Assembly (NCBI GenBank): GCA_016649795.1
Contig: JAENWZ010000024.1
Location: 1-15,026 of the forward strand
Direction of reading: 5' to 3'
From: Proteiniphilum sp.
GTDB taxonomy: Bacteria > Bacteroidota > Bacteroidia > Bacteroidales > Dysgonomonadaceae
Length of the DNA stretch: 15,026 bases
Shown here: positions 14,106 to 15,026 of the stretch, piece by piece
Layout: every line of letters begins with the position of its first letter
How positions within the stretch are numbered: the stretch's first letter is position 1
Notes under the pieces: model-generated
What the model was told of the DNA's origin: nothing
What the model saw: the letters and a program-made list of their open reading frames with translations, nothing else
Databases searched by the model: none
Program-made: the position numbers and the translations under genes

Positions 14106-14642
14106 TCATTTAACCTTATAGATATCTTTCAGATTTCTTCCGTATCCATCGTAATCCAACCCATAACCCACGATAAAGTCGTTGGGAATTTCGAGTGCGA
14201 TATAATCAAGGTGAAGCTTCTGCTTCAACGCTGCAGGTTTAAAGAGTAATGTAGCAATCTTAATTTCTTCCGGTTCATGCTTTTCAAGTTCTTTCAGAAG
14301 TGAGACCATAGTGTTACCGCTGTCCACGATATCTTCCACAATCACAACAGAGCGTCCCTTGATGCTTTCATTCAGCCCGAGGACCTCCTGCACCCTGTTC
14401 GTTGTAGCTGTTCCATGGTAGGAAGCAAGACGCACGAATGTGATCTCACTTGCGATGGAAACCTCTTTCATCAGCTCTCCGGCAAACATAAAAGCTCCGT
14501 TCAACACAGCTAGGAAAATAGGGTTTTTCCCTGCAAGCTCTGAATTCATTTGTTCTGCAACGCGTTTAATACCCTGTTCAATTACTTCTTGTTCAATGAA
14601 CAGTTCAAACTGCTTCTCTTTGATAGTGATCACTTCTTTCAC
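14106..14642 (-). CDS. hpt: Hypoxanthine phosphoribosyltransferase
   Basis: Hpt salvages hypoxanthine (and often guanine) by joining it to PRPP to form IMP or GMP in the cytoplasm. The 178-residue length is normal. The PRPP-binding loop VVIVEDIVDSGNTM is at 99-112 with E103 and D104. The flexible-loop region SYHGTAT is at 74-80, K134 sits in the LFKPAAL purine-site motif, and the hood IPNDFIVGYGLDYDG is at 151-165. The start is GTG at 14642: an in-frame TAA lies four codons upstream with no other start between, and the resulting N-terminus is typical. A -7 element at 14664-14671 gives a very short leader. The gene stands alone; tonB downstream has its own promoter. Confidence 0.95.
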   Translation of the reverse strand: MKEVITIKEKQFELFIEQEVIEQGIKRVAEQMNSELAGKNPIFLAVLNGAFMFAGELMKEVSIASEITFVRLASYHGTATTNRVQEVLGLNESIKGRSVVIVEDIVDSGNTMVSLLKELEKHEPEEIKIATLLFKPAALKQKLHLDYIALEIPNDFIVGYGLDYDGYGRNLKDIYKVK

Positions 14643-14919
14643 GATTCTGGAATTTTAGAACGCCAAAATTACTACTTTTTATGGTTTATCGGTAATGAAT
14701 CTGTCTTTTTTGCAGGGTTAACGCATAAAAGTTCCAAAAAAATATAGGTTATCAACAATTTACGCAACTGACTGTTAATAACTTAGCTTGTATATTGTTG
14801 AAATAAAGTTGAATCCACTCCGAAAAGTGATTTATTATTTAGTTGATTAATAATCTGGTATTTACTTGTAAATTTCAATTGTTTTATGTATCTTGTAAGC
14901 AAATCTAAAAGAGGATCAA
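14643..14919. other. AT-rich gap between hpt and a partial transposase
   Basis: Apart from the hpt -7 element I find no gene, tRNA or strong hairpin here. The stretch around 14807-14835, which includes CCACTCCGAAAAGTG, stands out as more GC-rich and structured than its surroundings. It could hold the left terminal repeat of the insertion sequence whose transposase starts at 14920. The right end of the element is outside the window, so the repeat cannot be confirmed. Confidence 0.4.
14664..14671 (-). promoter_or_regulatory. Candidate -7 element of hpt
   Basis: The minus strand reads TAATTTTG, fitting TAnnTTTG, and lies 21 bp before the GTG start. The resulting leader of about 16 bases supports the GTG as the true start. 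No clear -33 element is seen. Confidence 0.45.
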
Positions 14920-15026
14920 ATGTTTAAGAAATCATCAGAATCGAGCCAATTGAACATATTCACATCGCCTAAGACTTTGTTTTCCGGCAATTCACAAAAG
15001 ATGTACGAAGATGAGCATGCCTGGCA
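14920..15026 (+). CDS. Probable insertion-sequence transposase, N-terminal fragment cut by the window edge
   Basis: An ATG at 14920, preceded by a purine-rich AGAGG that can serve as a ribosome binding site, opens a frame that stays open to the last base, giving 35 complete codons. The peptide (MFKKSSESSQLNIFTSPKTL, then a segment ending YEDEHAW) resembles from memory the N-termini of Bacteroidota transposases of the IS4/IS5/IS1182 type, which begin with a Ser/Gln-rich stretch followed by a HxWH-like motif. The DDE catalytic domain would lie outside the window, so the family and whether the gene is intact cannot be judged. A cellular gene with a similar N-terminus is possible. Confidence 0.55.
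   Translation, partial: MFKKSSESSQLNIFTSPKTLFSGNSQKMYEDEHAW

Overview
The window reads as a stretch of Bacteroidota chromosome, most likely order Bacteroidales. Family-level placement (for example Dysgonomonadaceae) is only a guess. The evidence is the promoter style, since several genes are preceded by the TAnnTTTG -7 element typical of this phylum, together with an ExbB/ExbD/ExbD motor cluster, a CCA-less tRNA gene, weak Shine-Dalgarno sequences and housekeeping proteins of Bacteroidales type. Base composition is moderate, and no large foreign island is visible.

Left part (1-5761): the 3' portion of ffh runs off the left edge. It is followed by a drifting 7-bp tandem repeat and then folD, both on the plus strand. 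Convergent to them on the minus strand lie an LPG-synthase-type membrane protein, gcvT and pepT, with gcvT and pepT looking like an operon. FolD and GcvT both act on 5,10-methylene-tetrahydrofolate.

Middle (5762-7860): a gap of about 300 bp carries a plus-strand small RNA that I read as the signal recognition particle RNA (ffs), so the protein and RNA parts of SRP lie within 5 kb of each other. It is followed by a terminator shared with a minus-strand DoxX membrane protein. A compact divergent promoter region separates doxX from a plus-strand radical-SAM anaerobic sulfatase-maturase-type enzyme, which ends at a two-way terminator.

Right part (7861-14642), all minus strand: an operon in the order exbB, small four-helix membrane protein, exbD, exbD; a tRNA-Ser(GGA); an isoprenoid synthase, unknown 231-residue protein and tatD operon; tonB with its own promoter and strong terminator; and hpt. 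ExbB/ExbD and TonB together would energise outer-membrane TonB-dependent transport, although tonB is transcribed separately.

Right edge (14643-15026): an AT-rich gap leads into the first 35 codons of what looks like an insertion-sequence transposase, cut by the window end.

Most of the window is conserved housekeeping DNA. I see no defence island, CRISPR array or clearly novel multigene system. The best leads are the unnamed membrane protein inside the Exb operon, the unnamed protein coupled to tatD, the divergent apical loop of the SRP RNA, and the repeats around folD and the LPG-synthase-like gene.
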